Below, one piece after another: positions 12,107-22,030 of a stretch of 64,000 nt of DNA. The first letter of the stretch is position 1. Each line of letters opens with the position of its first letter. The translations under genes and the position numbers were made by a program. Source of the stretch: Angiostrongylus vasorum (taxonomy: Eukaryota > Nematoda > Chromadorea > Rhabditida > Metastrongylidae); assembly GCA_018806985.1 (NCBI GenBank), contig JADANN010000433.1:62001-126000 (forward strand), read 5' to 3'. The notes beneath the pieces are model-generated. The model was not told where the DNA came from, made no database searches, and saw only the letters and a list, made by a program, of their open reading frames with translations.

Positions 12107-12485
12107 CTAACGGTTTACCACCTCATCGTGGCTGGGAGGTGTTCCTGAGTGTCGGGCTACGATGTACAGCGGGTGGATTCATCCCCGGCAGGGTCTCCCA
12201 AGCTGAGAAGTCCGGCGTTTCCATCAAGAAGCCCAACTAAGAGTAAACCAGTATCAGGATCCATCACCGTTCTGGTACTAAACTTGTCAAACTTTTGACA
12301 AATCTCCTTCTGATCCACAAGTGCGACGATTTGGTCGAGACCATCTGGGGCAGATTATGGCTAGGCTGACCTCAGGACTCTAAGGAATCACTATGGCTAA
12401 ACAGTAAAACTCCGAAAAGTGGAAATTGTGCTCGCCCGCATAATCAGTGAAGACAGGTCATCCAAGCATCCAAGTAAGTATACTT
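12107..12485 (+). mobile_element. SINE-C copy, near full length
   Basis: It starts with ACGGTTTACCACCTCATCGT and carries the family landmarks GGGAGGTGTTCC, CGATGTACAGCGGG, GGCAGGGTCTCCCAAGCTGA, TCTGATCCACAA and CCAAGTAAGTA at the 3' end. The TAAG-repeat terminus is what nematode RTE LINEs end in, so RTE-driven retroposition is inferred. Confidence 0.7.
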
Positions 12486-12870
12486 TATATATGTATATGT
12501 ATATGAACCTTCAAGACTTGCCAATAACAGAAGACATAGAGAGGTTATCAAATGAAAAATAGAGTACAGATAACACATAAACATTCATTTACATATCTTG
12601 TCTAATTCAGATAGAATTGATCTTATGACTTCATATGGGAAAGTACTCAGAAAGGCAAGCAGCAACTGATTAGTTCAATCCACCATAAGACCATTCCTAT
12701 TACGCAGCATAGACGCATTCAAGAGGACTTCGTAAAACTTTAACGTTACACTACGATGTTGTCATGTAGCTGTAGCATTTTTACCTTTTCGATATGCAAA
12801 AAATACTAAATACGCTAAATAAGTAAGTAGAAAAGTAATGAATGAACTACTCACGAACAGCTCACCAAGC

Positions 12871-13442
12871 TTAGTTGGATTCTGGTTCTTCCATCTTCAC
12901 ATCTTTGAAGAATTCCTTGTAGTTTTCTGGTGTAACAATATCAACTCGTCGTAAAAGCCTTACACCCTTCTCACCACATTCTGCGAAAGCCTGAATCCAA
13001 TTTTGCAATCAATTCCTCTGAAGCACTCGGAGTACTTCCACCTCAGTACTGCGAGTACAGAAATCTTCTAGAAGGCAAGCTTGTTCTAAGACAGCAAATA
13101 AGTCTCAAAAGAAGAGTAAATGCTGAAGTACTAGCAAAACGACGGAAGAACAAAGCGGAAACAAAGTCAGAGCTTCCATCACAGGAATACAACCCTTCCC
13201 CTTTTTATAATAATACAACATGGCGTACTGTTTAGCATGCAACTACCATAATTATTACAGGAAACATCAAAGCAACAAAAAATAAACTAGAACGGTTATA
13301 AAACAAACCTGGACTTTATCGTACTCCGCCACTAACTTCGATAACTCCTTTGGGTAAGTGAATTGCCGCAACATTTTCAGATCGGATGTGCGGCCTCTAT
13401 CCAGCAAAGCCATCACTGCGTCCATAATCGAAGAGAAAAGGA
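12871..13442 (-). CDS. Two-exon protein-coding gene (or 3' end of a longer gene), function unknown
   Basis: Exon A is 13442-13309. It follows a TTTCTAG acceptor and the coding part can start at ATG 13425: MDAVMALLDRGRTSDLKMLR..., ending ...AEYDKVQ before a GTTTGT donor. Exon B is 12990-12871. It follows a GGATTCAG acceptor and reads AFAECGEKGVRLLRRVD...PESN with a TAA stop at 12871-12873. The join is phase 0 and the intron is about 318 bp. The predicted product is 78 residues, charged and helical in character (RLLRR, EEPESN), with no signal peptide or membrane segment. If TTTCTAG is a cis-splice acceptor, further 5' exons lie upstream and were not found; if it is a spliced-leader site the protein is complete. 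I do not recognise the family. Codon texture and clean splice sites argue that it is a real gene. Confidence 0.55.
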
Positions 13443-13779
13443 CTAGAAAAGTCACACAAGTTATATCGCTGAATAGCAACACGACAAAACCTATTCGAAA
13501 ATGGGTAAAACCGTTACTAACACGTCAAAAGAATGGTTGTAACGGTTAGAACACGGCATAGGAACAGAATGTAAAGGCAGTTGATCACCAATAGATGGCA
13601 ACAAGAGATGAACACGAACTGATAAACATAGACGGAACATGGAACCACTGAAAAAGTGGCTTACTGAAAACATGACGATTAGCTTAGCATCAGCTGGCTG
13701 AGAAGAAACTGTACACATACTTTGCAGAGTACCTACATTCATGAAGCAGCTAAAAACATGCGACTCTAACCAGATGTTC

Positions 13780-13995
13780 TTCCTCAGTGGAAGGAACGTG
13801 AGAAACGGTGGGTTTTTCGAGAAGCTGTTGATCGTGACATTGCCATTTAGATTTTCATCTTTCTGTCTGGCTTAATGAAGCGTTTGGCGTAGTAAATTAC
13901 ATATCAATGTACCCTTCCAGGTTCTGAAGAAGGTGATTCTGCCGAAACGTCATCTCTACCGGAACAAAGGATAAAGTAACACTAATGTTTGCTCA
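13780..13995 (+). mobile_element. PLE tail-only fragment
   Basis: Matches the untranslated tail of the PLE at 9540-9780: TTCCTCAGTGGAAGG, a GGGTTTTTCGAGAAGC block, TGAAGCGTTTGGCGTAGTAA and the hammerhead-like core. No coding sequence precedes it, so it is either strongly 5'-truncated or a solo terminal unit. Confidence 0.6.
13917..13955 (+). ncRNA. Hammerhead-ribozyme-like motif in PLE tail
   Basis: CCAGGTT, CTGAAGA, A, stem II GGTG-ATTC-TGCC, then GAAACGTC, ATCT. All conserved core boxes are present. Stem II depends on G-U pairs. Confidence 0.5.
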
Positions 13996-14920
13996 AAAAC
14001 AACATTAGAGGGCTATTTAACCACAAATACACAAAAAACTGCTGTAAAATTCCCTAGACGAAACTCTAAATGTTGATATTTCGACATAAAGTAGGAAGGA
14101 AATAGTGTCGTAATGAAAGCGAGACTCTCGACTTACCGTAGAGGGTGTGTTTGTCCGCAGTTACAGAAAGTACACTGAATGCTCGTCCTGACTAGAGTGA
14201 TAGTTCGTGGGTAATGGCGTTGTCCATTTATAGAGTGTTCCGTCTCGAAGTGGAATAGTGCAGATTCTGGTCACTGTTTAGAGTTGACGTTTAGTGGAAA
14301 ACCTTCTTCCAGTAGGAGTCTGTGTATAACTAGTAAGAGTCGAAATGTGCGAAAATGTAGGGGAAATTTACTAAACCTTAATTCGGGCCTGAAATGTAGC
14401 ACAAAGTCATTTGGAGTTAGCATCGTGTAGAATCGATATGTGGACAGTTTCACTAGACGTGGAGTAGATCGAGTAGGATGCAAATCCTCTTGTGACGATA
14501 GCAGAGCAACAAGCGGATAGCTGGCGATCCGCACTCATCATCACAGACTGGGTTTAACTTTGCTATAGAGTGGTAAAATTGAACGATTAAATAGAAACTA
14601 GTTTATTTAAACAATCGGCTTAATGCCATACTCGAAAATGCAGAGGTTTTGAATGAGGAAAATCATCGCCGTTTCCATTGCCGTGATTAAATCCGCCTTT
14701 TCTTCTGGACAGTTCACCATATCTCCTTCAGTATGGTGTCCTTTCACGTTATTTTTGTCTTTTTATCCGATAGAACAATGCTTTCTCCGTTTCCTTTTTC
14801 ACTTTTGTCTTTTCTCTTAGCTGTAAAATTCCCAGCAGAATTCGTGTCCAGCGCTTCTTATCTCATCATCACTACTATTTCAGAATCTATCAAACCCACC
14901 TCATTTAACCTCTCTAGTAA
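13996..14920. other. Unassigned sequence
   Basis: Minus-strand open frames of about 45-87 codons overlap at 14271-14540 in two frames. The one starting MSADRQLSACC has gene-like codons, but no splice partner was found. No assignment. Confidence 0.25.
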
Positions 14921-15190
14921 TAATCAATACTTTCTTGGATTGTTAAGCCAACACGGGGTTGAGAGAGATGTTTATTCGCCTAATGTTTCGGCGTCTTCGT
15001 CTTCATCTGAGCCAGTGACCTGAGTTGGTGGTCCACAGTCGTTCGTCTTTGAAAACACGACATCGAGAAGACGAACAACTGTGGATCTTCGAGTCAGGTC
15101 GCCGCCAGTTATGAAGACGAAGACGTGGAAACGCTGACTGGATGGACATCTCTATCAACCTCAGGTTAGCTCAATAATCCAAGAAGCTAA
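14921..15190. mobile_element. Family E foldback element, short copy
   Basis: Inverted arms: the left arm (about 14930-15020, with AATCCAAGAAA-type outer end, TTTATTCGCCTAATGTTTCGGC and GTCTTCGTCTTC) is the approximate reverse complement of the right arm (about 15060-15190, GAAGACGAAGACGTGGAAACG and AATAATCCAAGAAGC). The middle holds a second hairpin (CCACAGTCGTTCGTCTT against AAGACGAACAACTGTGG). No coding sequence. Confidence 0.65.
15103..15139 (+). ncRNA. Hammerhead-like motif in family E arm (degenerate)
   Basis: CCAGT and ACTGG flank ATGAAGA, a short CG-AAGA-CG hairpin and GGAAACG. The stem I arms pair perfectly but the first core base (C3) reads A, so activity is doubtful. Confidence 0.35.
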
Positions 15191-16595
15191 TATTTCAGTT
15201 CGATTTATAGTTAAAGAATGTCTATGTGTTCGCTGTTAATATACAGTCATAACCATGCCATTTCTCTTATTCGATACTATCACAGTTATTAACCTGTACA
15301 CCATTCAGTGGTTTAGATGCATAAGTGACCATTCGAAAGTCTAAACTTTAGCGCATAAACGACGGTGTGCATTGTATACAATATCCGTTGCCGGTATGAG
15401 CTCTATATGGGTCATTTTGCTGGCATTTTTTGGTGCACTTAGCCCCTTTCCCTACACTTGTAGGCGATCGATAGTTTCTGCAATACAGGTATTGTGGCTA
15501 ACGTCGGCTGGAAAGCTCAATTCTGTGCTGACAAGTATCCAGTGAACCTTTCCTAGAACTACTATAGTGATCGATAATTTGAATAGCAATTGACTGTCAT
15601 TTCACATCGGTATAATGGTCGTCGTGGTCACTTTATTGAATGTGCGGGTAAGGAAAAATACCGGAATAAACACAAAATAAGTTTCGATATGCTGACAGCA
15701 GTGCGTTTATATGATGGGCCATAGTAATACATAGTAAATAGTATCATATATTATCATTCATACTTATAGAACGATAGAGGGCAAAGACTGTTAACACTCC
15801 TTGCTGTGACACATGGACGTGTCACGCCGGTCGCTCCGGCGGCTTTTACGCAGCCCAGCTCTCTTTGGTTGTAATTTCTGTTCTATAAATCAGGTTTTTT
15901 CTCGGCGTTTCCAGGAAATTCCTGCGATTTTCCTGCCCCTATGTATGCTCTGTGGGCTCCTACAGCCTCCTCATCCCCATCAAGGTTCGGGTGCGTATAC
16001 AGCTCTTCTGTATGAAGAGAAACACCTGTACAGTATCCAATCACACTGCTGTCAGCGTTTAGTGAAGTTATACAAGTTCTGCAAGGGCTATTGCGATGTT
16101 TGCACTTTAGCTTTAAAATCCTCACACTCCAACCTTAAGCTTAAAAGTCATAATAGCTATTGAAAATTAGAAAACAACGAATTGTTTCCTAAAGGCTATG
16201 CTGCACACTGCATGCGAAGCCAGTTTTTCGAGCCAGAGGGTCACACACTATGTTCAGCAACAATAGTCTCTCGCCGCAAAATGAGAAAATGAGAGAAATT
16301 ACTGAGTTACTTTTCTATGGACGACAAATCTCATAGCATCTGCGTTGGATAAGCTATCGATTGATTACAAAAAGTACAGGAAAAACTTCTGTACACCATA
16401 ATAAACCACATTGAAGAGAATGCCACCTATCCGGTGTCTTAGCGGCCACTCTTACGCAAAAACATTATGACACCTATAAGTGTGATTCTTTGCGAGAGTG
16501 TTAAGGTTCTGTTTATAAGGAATAAGGTCCCGTTTATCCTGCCTTCATTCCCAAAGAATAAGCACATCTGTAAAAACCGACATTTATTTAACCTT
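15191..16595. other. Mostly unassigned; GC-richer open frames at 15813-16163
   Basis: Within this span, 15813-16163 is open on the plus strand for 116 codons and, overlapping it, 16125-15883 is open on the minus strand for 80 codons (TEELYTHPNLDGDEEAVGAH). Neither is recognised. Base composition there is richer in G+C than its surroundings. No exon boundaries could be fixed. Confidence 0.2.
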
Positions 16596-16599
16596 GTCA

Positions 16600-17140
16600 T
16601 AAATAACCAATAGTTTGTCGGACTAGTGGGCTGCTGCGAGGTTAGAATGACAATATTTATTCGTCTAATGATTCGACGTCTTTGTCTTCTTCAAAGCCTT
16701 ATTGAATCAAGTCGATGGTCCTCAGGTGGTCATTGTCGCGATGTGGATGTTCTCTGTCTTATAGAGTCGAATCCGGTGAAGTGGAGCACTTATCGAATGA
16801 GGAATCTCACTCGGCGGTGCCTTCTTATCCAGGATGGGTGTTATCTATTGCTGCCATACAGTTTGATTTGCTTTTTCGACGGTCCAAGAGGGGCAACCAA
16901 AATCCGTCTTGTATAAAAGGGCATCGCGAATTAACGTTCCCCGTTCGAACGGTGCTCTCTCCACTGGACTCGATTCGGTGAGACGACGAACAATGAAATG
17001 GCGATAACGACCACCTATAGACCATCGACTCAAATCAGTTCGTCTTTTAAGAAGACGAAAACGTGGAAATCTTATCCGAATAAATATTTTTATGTCAACC
17101 GTGTGTCAGCTCAATTATCCGGGAAGCTATTGCAAGGAGC
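16600..17140. mobile_element. Family E foldback element, long copy
   Basis: The left arm (about 16630-16760: TTTATTCGTCTAATGATTCG, ACGTCTTTGTCTTCTTC, AGTCGATGGTC) pairs with the right arm (about 16985-17110: GACCATCGACT, TTTAAGAAGACGAAAACG, CCGAATAAATATTTT). The inner region includes a further inverted pair (GATGTGGA/GAATCCGGTGAAGTGGAGCA against TCCACTGGACTCGATTCGG). Open frames on both strands inside are a by-product of the palindrome. Confidence 0.65.
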
Positions 17141-17149
17141 CCAGCTATA

Positions 17150-17480
17150 AAACGTTGTTTAAAAAAGAGTACGATCAAGGAGCTAGCTAGTTTAGTTCTT
17201 AACCGCCTGTATGACCGTCTGTGAATAATAAAAAATTGCATAATTTCTCCTAACGGTAGAGGGGGGCGATTGCACGACTTTGGGTACTGTTCATCTGAAC
17301 TTTTGTAAAGCGGTCGGGTGCGTTGGCGAAACTAAACGAGACCAAGACTAACGAAACCATTGTGCATCCCTATAAAAGAACATCTAGTCGACAGACTTAA
17401 GGTTTAACCGAATGCTCTACTAGGTACGCATAAGACGTAAACAGAACAGAAAATAAGACGTAAGGCATAACGGGGAAAAT
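17150..17480 (+). mobile_element. Degenerate PLE fragment
   Basis: Contains the PLE pre-endonuclease and GIY-YIG landmarks seen at 3300-3560: CTAGTTTAGTTCTTAACCGCC, ATTGCATAATTT, TGAACTTTTGTAAAGCG and CATCCCTATAAAAGAACATC. Heavily decayed, with many stops. Confidence 0.5.
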
Positions 17481-18218
17481 AAATGTCTCAGTGGCAGACT
17501 TATAGAGAATCTTCATCAATAAAGCAGCGAGTTATTGATCAACGCCCAGGTTAGTAGGAACTCGGTGTTGAGAATTAGAACAAAGTTTCCTCTATAATAT
17601 TGCTATGTTCACTTCTCAAGTCGTTTATTTAAAGAAGAATTGTCGTTTGTTGTGAAAGAAAGGTTAGGAATTGTACACCGTCCCAAGTAACAGGGACCTA
17701 GAATTTGCAAGGGCTTAAAGTGTTAACCCATAACGGACAATGCGCATTGTGTATAATCGCACATAGCCGAAAATAATTCCACATTTCAACTGTAGACAAT
17801 TATATCTTGGCTCGTACAGAATTTTATTAATTGGGATAAGTAATGTTAGGATACTTATCTTCCCTCTATCCGAAGGCCGATTTTGAGGCTACCTTGCTAA
17901 GGCGCTCCCAAGTCTTGTAGACCGGGAGAAGCTTTCCATACATGTCTGTTAGAGATTTCACAGTCTCATAAGGACTGAATATTTATTTGCGTTGGGGCGT
18001 GGTAGGACCGAGAGCTCTCATTTTATCAAGATAGGAATTCGGAGTCAACGAAATGTTTTTCTCTTTTTGTCGAAGCTTTTATCTCGTGTATGGAAGCGTC
18101 TGAAAAGTCGGGATTTCATACAACAAGGCAAGGTGGTGTCCCCCGATGTCCTGATGTATTTGAGTGCTAAGATTTATTTGCAACTCCATTAACATTTCTA
18201 AAGACATAAATTCCTCTC
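17481..18218. other. Unassigned sequence
   Basis: The start (17480-17540) may hold a scrap of SINE-B 3' end (GTTATTGATCAACGCC, about 17530). Otherwise nothing recognised. Confidence 0.25.
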
Positions 18219-18530
18219 AACAGTTTACCGCTTCTTCGTGGCTCGGAGGTGTTCCTCGGTGTCGGGCCGCGATGTACAGCGGGGGTTACCAGAATCCACA
18301 ACCGTCCTAGTATTAAACTAGTCGCGTGGTGGCAAATCTCCCTCTGATCCACATTTACGGCAACTGCCTGTGGTGATGATGACATGGAGCAGATTTTGGC
18401 CAGGCTGACTTCGGGACTCGATGGGGAAACACAGTGGCTAAGCCGGGAAAACTCCGAAAAATGGAGATTATGCTAGAGCCCGCACAACCAGTGAGAAAGG
18501 GCCGTCCAAGTTTTCAAGTAAGCAAAGACG
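18219..18530 (+). mobile_element. SINE-C copy with internal deletion
   Basis: AACAGTTTACCGCTTCTTCG, GGAGGTGTTCCTCGG and GCGATGTACAGCGGG, then a jump (the GGCAGGGTCTCCC block is missing) to AGAATCCACAACCGTCCTAG, TCTGATCCACA, GGCCAGGCTGACTTCGGGA and the 3' end CAAGTAAGCAAAG. Confidence 0.65.
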
Positions 18531-18961
18531 TAAATTTAGCTGCCAATTTTTCATTGTTCTCGACCTTTAACGGATTAGTATTCGAACGTTCCATCATGAT
18601 AAAATTCTATGTGCCCAAAGAGCGATCGGATAAGTCTCTTTTATAAGTTTTCCTTCTGCAAGTTTTTCCGAGTTTTTTTAAAGTCTCTCAAGTTCGTAAT
18701 CATTCAGGTATGCTGGTTACCGAGTAATTGTCAGCAGTTATCGAAAAATTCAACATAGTCGCGAATGGGTGAAAAGATTACACATATTGTCAGCTTAGTC
18801 TAACGAGGAGGATCGTGTGGCCGGTTTGCTGATCTATTTCTATTTATGGTGTTGTGACTATAAAAAAGGGCTTTGCATACTAAGTAAATGAACTGGGTAG
18901 CCTTTCTGATATCCAATCGGACGAAGTTCGTCTATTGTTTTCGTAGAAAATGAAAACTTAA

Positions 18962-19125
18962 AAAGATAGAGCGTTCGGTGTTGATCAATACCTGAGGGAT
19001 ACTTCTTGCAACGGACTTCCTCAAGCATCGTTAGGTGTAATTCACTTCATATCTAGCCTATATAATGACTTGCGGCAGCATACCGATGTATCAAGTCAGT
19101 GCTTTCTATCCTCCTGGACATTATG
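18962..19125 (-). mobile_element. SINE-B fragment
   Basis: Reverse-oriented 3' two-thirds: CGGTGTTGATCAATACCTGA, CTCAAGCATCGTTAGG, TATAATGACTTGCGGC, ACCGATGTATCAAGTCAG and ATCCTCCTGGACA. It stops before the tRNA-like head. Confidence 0.6.
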
Positions 19126-20340
19126 GCATCAGTTTGCTGGTAACAGTTTTCATGAAACTTGGCAACTTGGGTAGTGGAGTGCTAACTGATGCAGTATATC
19201 TGGAGGGAAAGTTCTACCTCGGCTCAGTCCCCAATGTTCTCATTAAATCCACGTGGAAATGTCTTAATTCTGCTCACAGCTATCTCCTAGATCGCAACGG
19301 GAATCCACCAGCATTCTACGACATTCATAGAGGAGACTAAATCTCCAAACAGCAGCCGAAACAACACACGAAATGTTCGAAGACCTTTGTGGACGATGAA
19401 TGCGAGGAAAGCGAAGCAAATGCGAGAAGTGCTGAGATCCGCACAGTAGATGTGATGATGAATCGTGAAAATGAAATACAAAACTAGCGCATGTCGGTCT
19501 TCTTGCGTTACGTTTCTTGTGGGTTATGACGTAAAGCTCTAGAGACTAGAAACTTTCTCATCGTCTGTTAAAATCTCTGGTTGATTTTTTAGATATGCGC
19601 CTGGTTTACAGAGTACTCCGACTGGATTATGGTTTTGTTTCTTCTTTGTACTTGTAAGTTAAGCGCCATCGACGGTCATGCATCGAGATAGGTGTGCCGC
19701 CTTAATGCTTTTTGTCATAATGGCAATAATTCATAGCATGTTTTCACTTTTGTCGGGTTTTCCCATGGAAATATCGAAGTGCTTACAGTGTTGGGGGTGA
19801 CCTCACTAGTTCTCGTGTATTTCTTTTTCCCCATCCAGGAACCGTTCGTGGACACGGCGAGGCAGGAAATTATTGAGAGACGACAGGTCACGGCCATTAT
19901 ACATATTTGCTGGATAAAACATCATTTAGAAAGACCTTGGCTAGCAAAATAAAAAGCGATTCGGAAGAGATCGAAACTCTGTGTTCAAACATCTTGTTCC
20001 CTTTTTATCTTACATGCTGGAAAGAACGTGGGAATTTATGAGCACAGCAGCTAATTAAGAGCTAAAAATTTGGCCGGTTTAAGAGATGAAAAGGTTCTTT
20101 TAAAGATAAAAAAGTGAGGGCCATACGTGTTAACGATAATTTTGTCGTTCACTGTGCGATAACGAACGTCGTATCGCCATGCAACTGATGTCGTCTGTTC
20201 GACGAAGTGACAGCTAATACTCAGAAGGGAGTTCAAAAAACCTTTGCATGTACACAGCCAGGAATAATGAATGAAAAGTTTGAAATTGAAGGTACTTTTC
20301 AATTTTTTTCAGAATTCTCAGGATTTCTAATGAAATAAAT
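19126..20340. other. Mostly unassigned; SINE-D 3' end at about 19330-19455
   Basis: The piece at 19330-19455 has the SINE-D landmarks CCAAACAGCAGCCGAAAC, CGAAGACCTTTGTGG, GCGAAGCAAATGCGAGAAG and GATCCGCACAGTAGATG. The preceding open frame (19065-19340) has no recognisable content. 19456-20340 shows nothing identifiable. Confidence 0.35.
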
Positions 20341-20344
20341 GTGC

Positions 20345-20772
20345 TAAAAACCCTTGTAAGAAATAGCCGGTCCAAAGAGTTCGATAACAGTCACTGAAAT
20401 ACCACCGATCACTCTAAAACGCCTGCTAGTTCGCAACCGCCAGCGCGACCGTCTATGTAAAACACAAAATTGCATAATTTCCCTTAATGTTAGGCAAGTT
20501 GCGGTTTGTCTGAACTCTTGTAAGGCGTGCCGGCACGAATAAATTGGCGGAAGAGAAAGACCACCGTGCATCCATATGAAGGAACAGGTAGCCGGTAAAT
20601 TTGAAGTTAATCCGATTATTCCTAAGACCGACTTCCTTTTAACCCCATTAACCACGGCATTGATTGATAATTTGCTGTTTTTTCTTTAGTAATCAGACAC
20701 GAGGTTGTTACTATAGAATTTATTAGGATACAATAGCTGACGTTTCGGCGGTTTCGCCTTCTTCAGAGCCGT
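20345..20772. mobile_element. Degenerate PLE fragment with tail in opposite orientation
   Basis: Plus-strand remnant of the PLE C-terminal region (GTTCGCAACCGCC, CCGTCTATGTAAAACAC, TGCATAATTTCCC, CATCCATATGAAGGAACAG, GCCGGTAAATTTGAAG). About 90 bp further on lies the hammerhead-like core of a PLE tail read on the minus strand. The opposite orientations repeat the inverted-terminus theme. Confidence 0.5.
20735..20770 (-). ncRNA. Hammerhead-ribozyme-like motif, best preserved PLE-type copy
   Basis: Minus strand: GGCT, CTGAAGA, A, stem II GGCG-AAAC-CGCC (perfect 4 bp), GAAACGTC, AGCT. GGCT pairs with AGCT (one G-U pair) for stem I; the palindromic ACGT would form stem III, either as a 2-bp minimal stem or between two molecules. 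The single A between CTGAAGA and stem II is shared by all copies here. Confidence 0.55.
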
Positions 20773-21767
20773 TTTATCCTTTGCAAGTATTCCAAATAAT
20801 TTGTGGAGAGCAGCCGCACAGAGTAGTACATGGGCGAGGACTGCGCCTGGGACAGGGTCATGTGACCGGTAGCAACACTCACTTGTTGCCTTAATAGGCC
20901 ATCACAAGTGGTATAGGCCAGATATGCATTTAGTCGCCTCTAACGTTGCTTGATGAAACAGAATTCATGGGACATCCATCGAGTGCCGATTGACTCTCAT
21001 CTTTTCTCCCTCGGAGTTCTCAACCTATTTGACGGCATGGGATGGAAAGGAAAGACGATTTCATCAAATAAACAGAACTACTATCACGAGCTCAAAATGT
21101 TTGCAAAAATTAGAGTAACAAAACCAAATTTTGTAGATTAATCAGATTGGGTAACTGGCAGCGCCAAGAGATGCTTAGCGACGAAATTCACTTCTATTCA
21201 CCATGAATACTTTGGATTCTCCGATGATCAGTCTCCACGTTTAGTGTGGATGGAAGCATAACTGCCTCATTCCGCACTTTTGGTAATTGGGTAAGAGTTT
21301 TGCCTTCTATTTGTAAAACTAGAGGTGGTAGGGCTTCCTGGGTCGCCGCCACTGGTAGTAGTGTTTGCCCCATGGAGGTGTACTACCTTGTTAATGCTCG
21401 TTGTGAACATGATGGATTTCCCTAACATTGCTTCACTTATTAGATGATCTGCAGATGTTGCATTTTCTTGCTTCGCTAACTCTACACAGGGATAATTATC
21501 TTGCCACACATTGCAATTCCACACATGGGAACCCTAGTCACGGCGATGCTGTAAACCATCGGTGAGACCAAAGTGAAGGTTGCAATAAGGACGCCTTTCG
21601 TGACATCACTGCCATGACATATTTTACATATTTTATACATGTAGCGTTATTACCTATTAAAAATTCAGATGTTTTTTTTCCGTTAAAAATACTTTTCAGA
21701 CCTGTCGCATTGCCCATACAGGTAGCAAATCATGATGAGGCGATTTTGTCTTCTTTTCCTTATTACT
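20773..21767. other. Unassigned sequence
   Basis: A minus-strand open frame at 21524-21267 (85 codons, CVELAKQENATSADHL...) is not recognised. No other structure seen. Confidence 0.25.
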
Positions 21768-22030
21768 AAGGGAGTGTGTGGCGCAGTGGTCGGAGGCCCT
21801 GCAACACGTACGTGGAATCGATCTCCGCGCTCATGGCCCACCATGCCTTCCATCCCTATGAGGTCGGCGAATTGGTACCAGACCTGTCTGGGAGGATGGC
21901 AGCACTGCTTCGATACATCGGTAGGCCACGAGTCATTGTAAAGGTCAGATATGAATTCAATCACCTTCTATGATGCTTAATGAAATCGTATCGATGGCGC
22001 ATCCGACGGGAATTGTTTAATGCCGAAAAC
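21768..22030 (+). mobile_element. SINE-B copy
   Basis: tRNA-like head GTGTGGCGCAGTGGTCGGAG (A box) with GGAATCGATCTCCGCGC (B-box-like). The body has GGTCGGCGAATTGGTACCAG, GTCTGGGAGGATGGCAGCAC, GCTTCGATACATCGGTAGG, GAGTCATTGTAAAGGTCAGA and TCAATCACCTTC. The 3' end is degenerate. RNA polymerase III transcription is expected for this class. Confidence 0.8.

Noticed and set aside
16626..17033. Four overlapping open frames on both strands
   Set aside because: By-product of the inverted arms of a family E element.
20344..20655. 103-codon minus-strand frame
   Set aside because: Antisense of a decayed PLE C-terminal region.
21268..21524. Possible BEL/Pao or other LTR retrotransposon fragment
   Set aside because: The text faintly recalls a gag-protease junction, but no protease, RT or integrase motif could be found.
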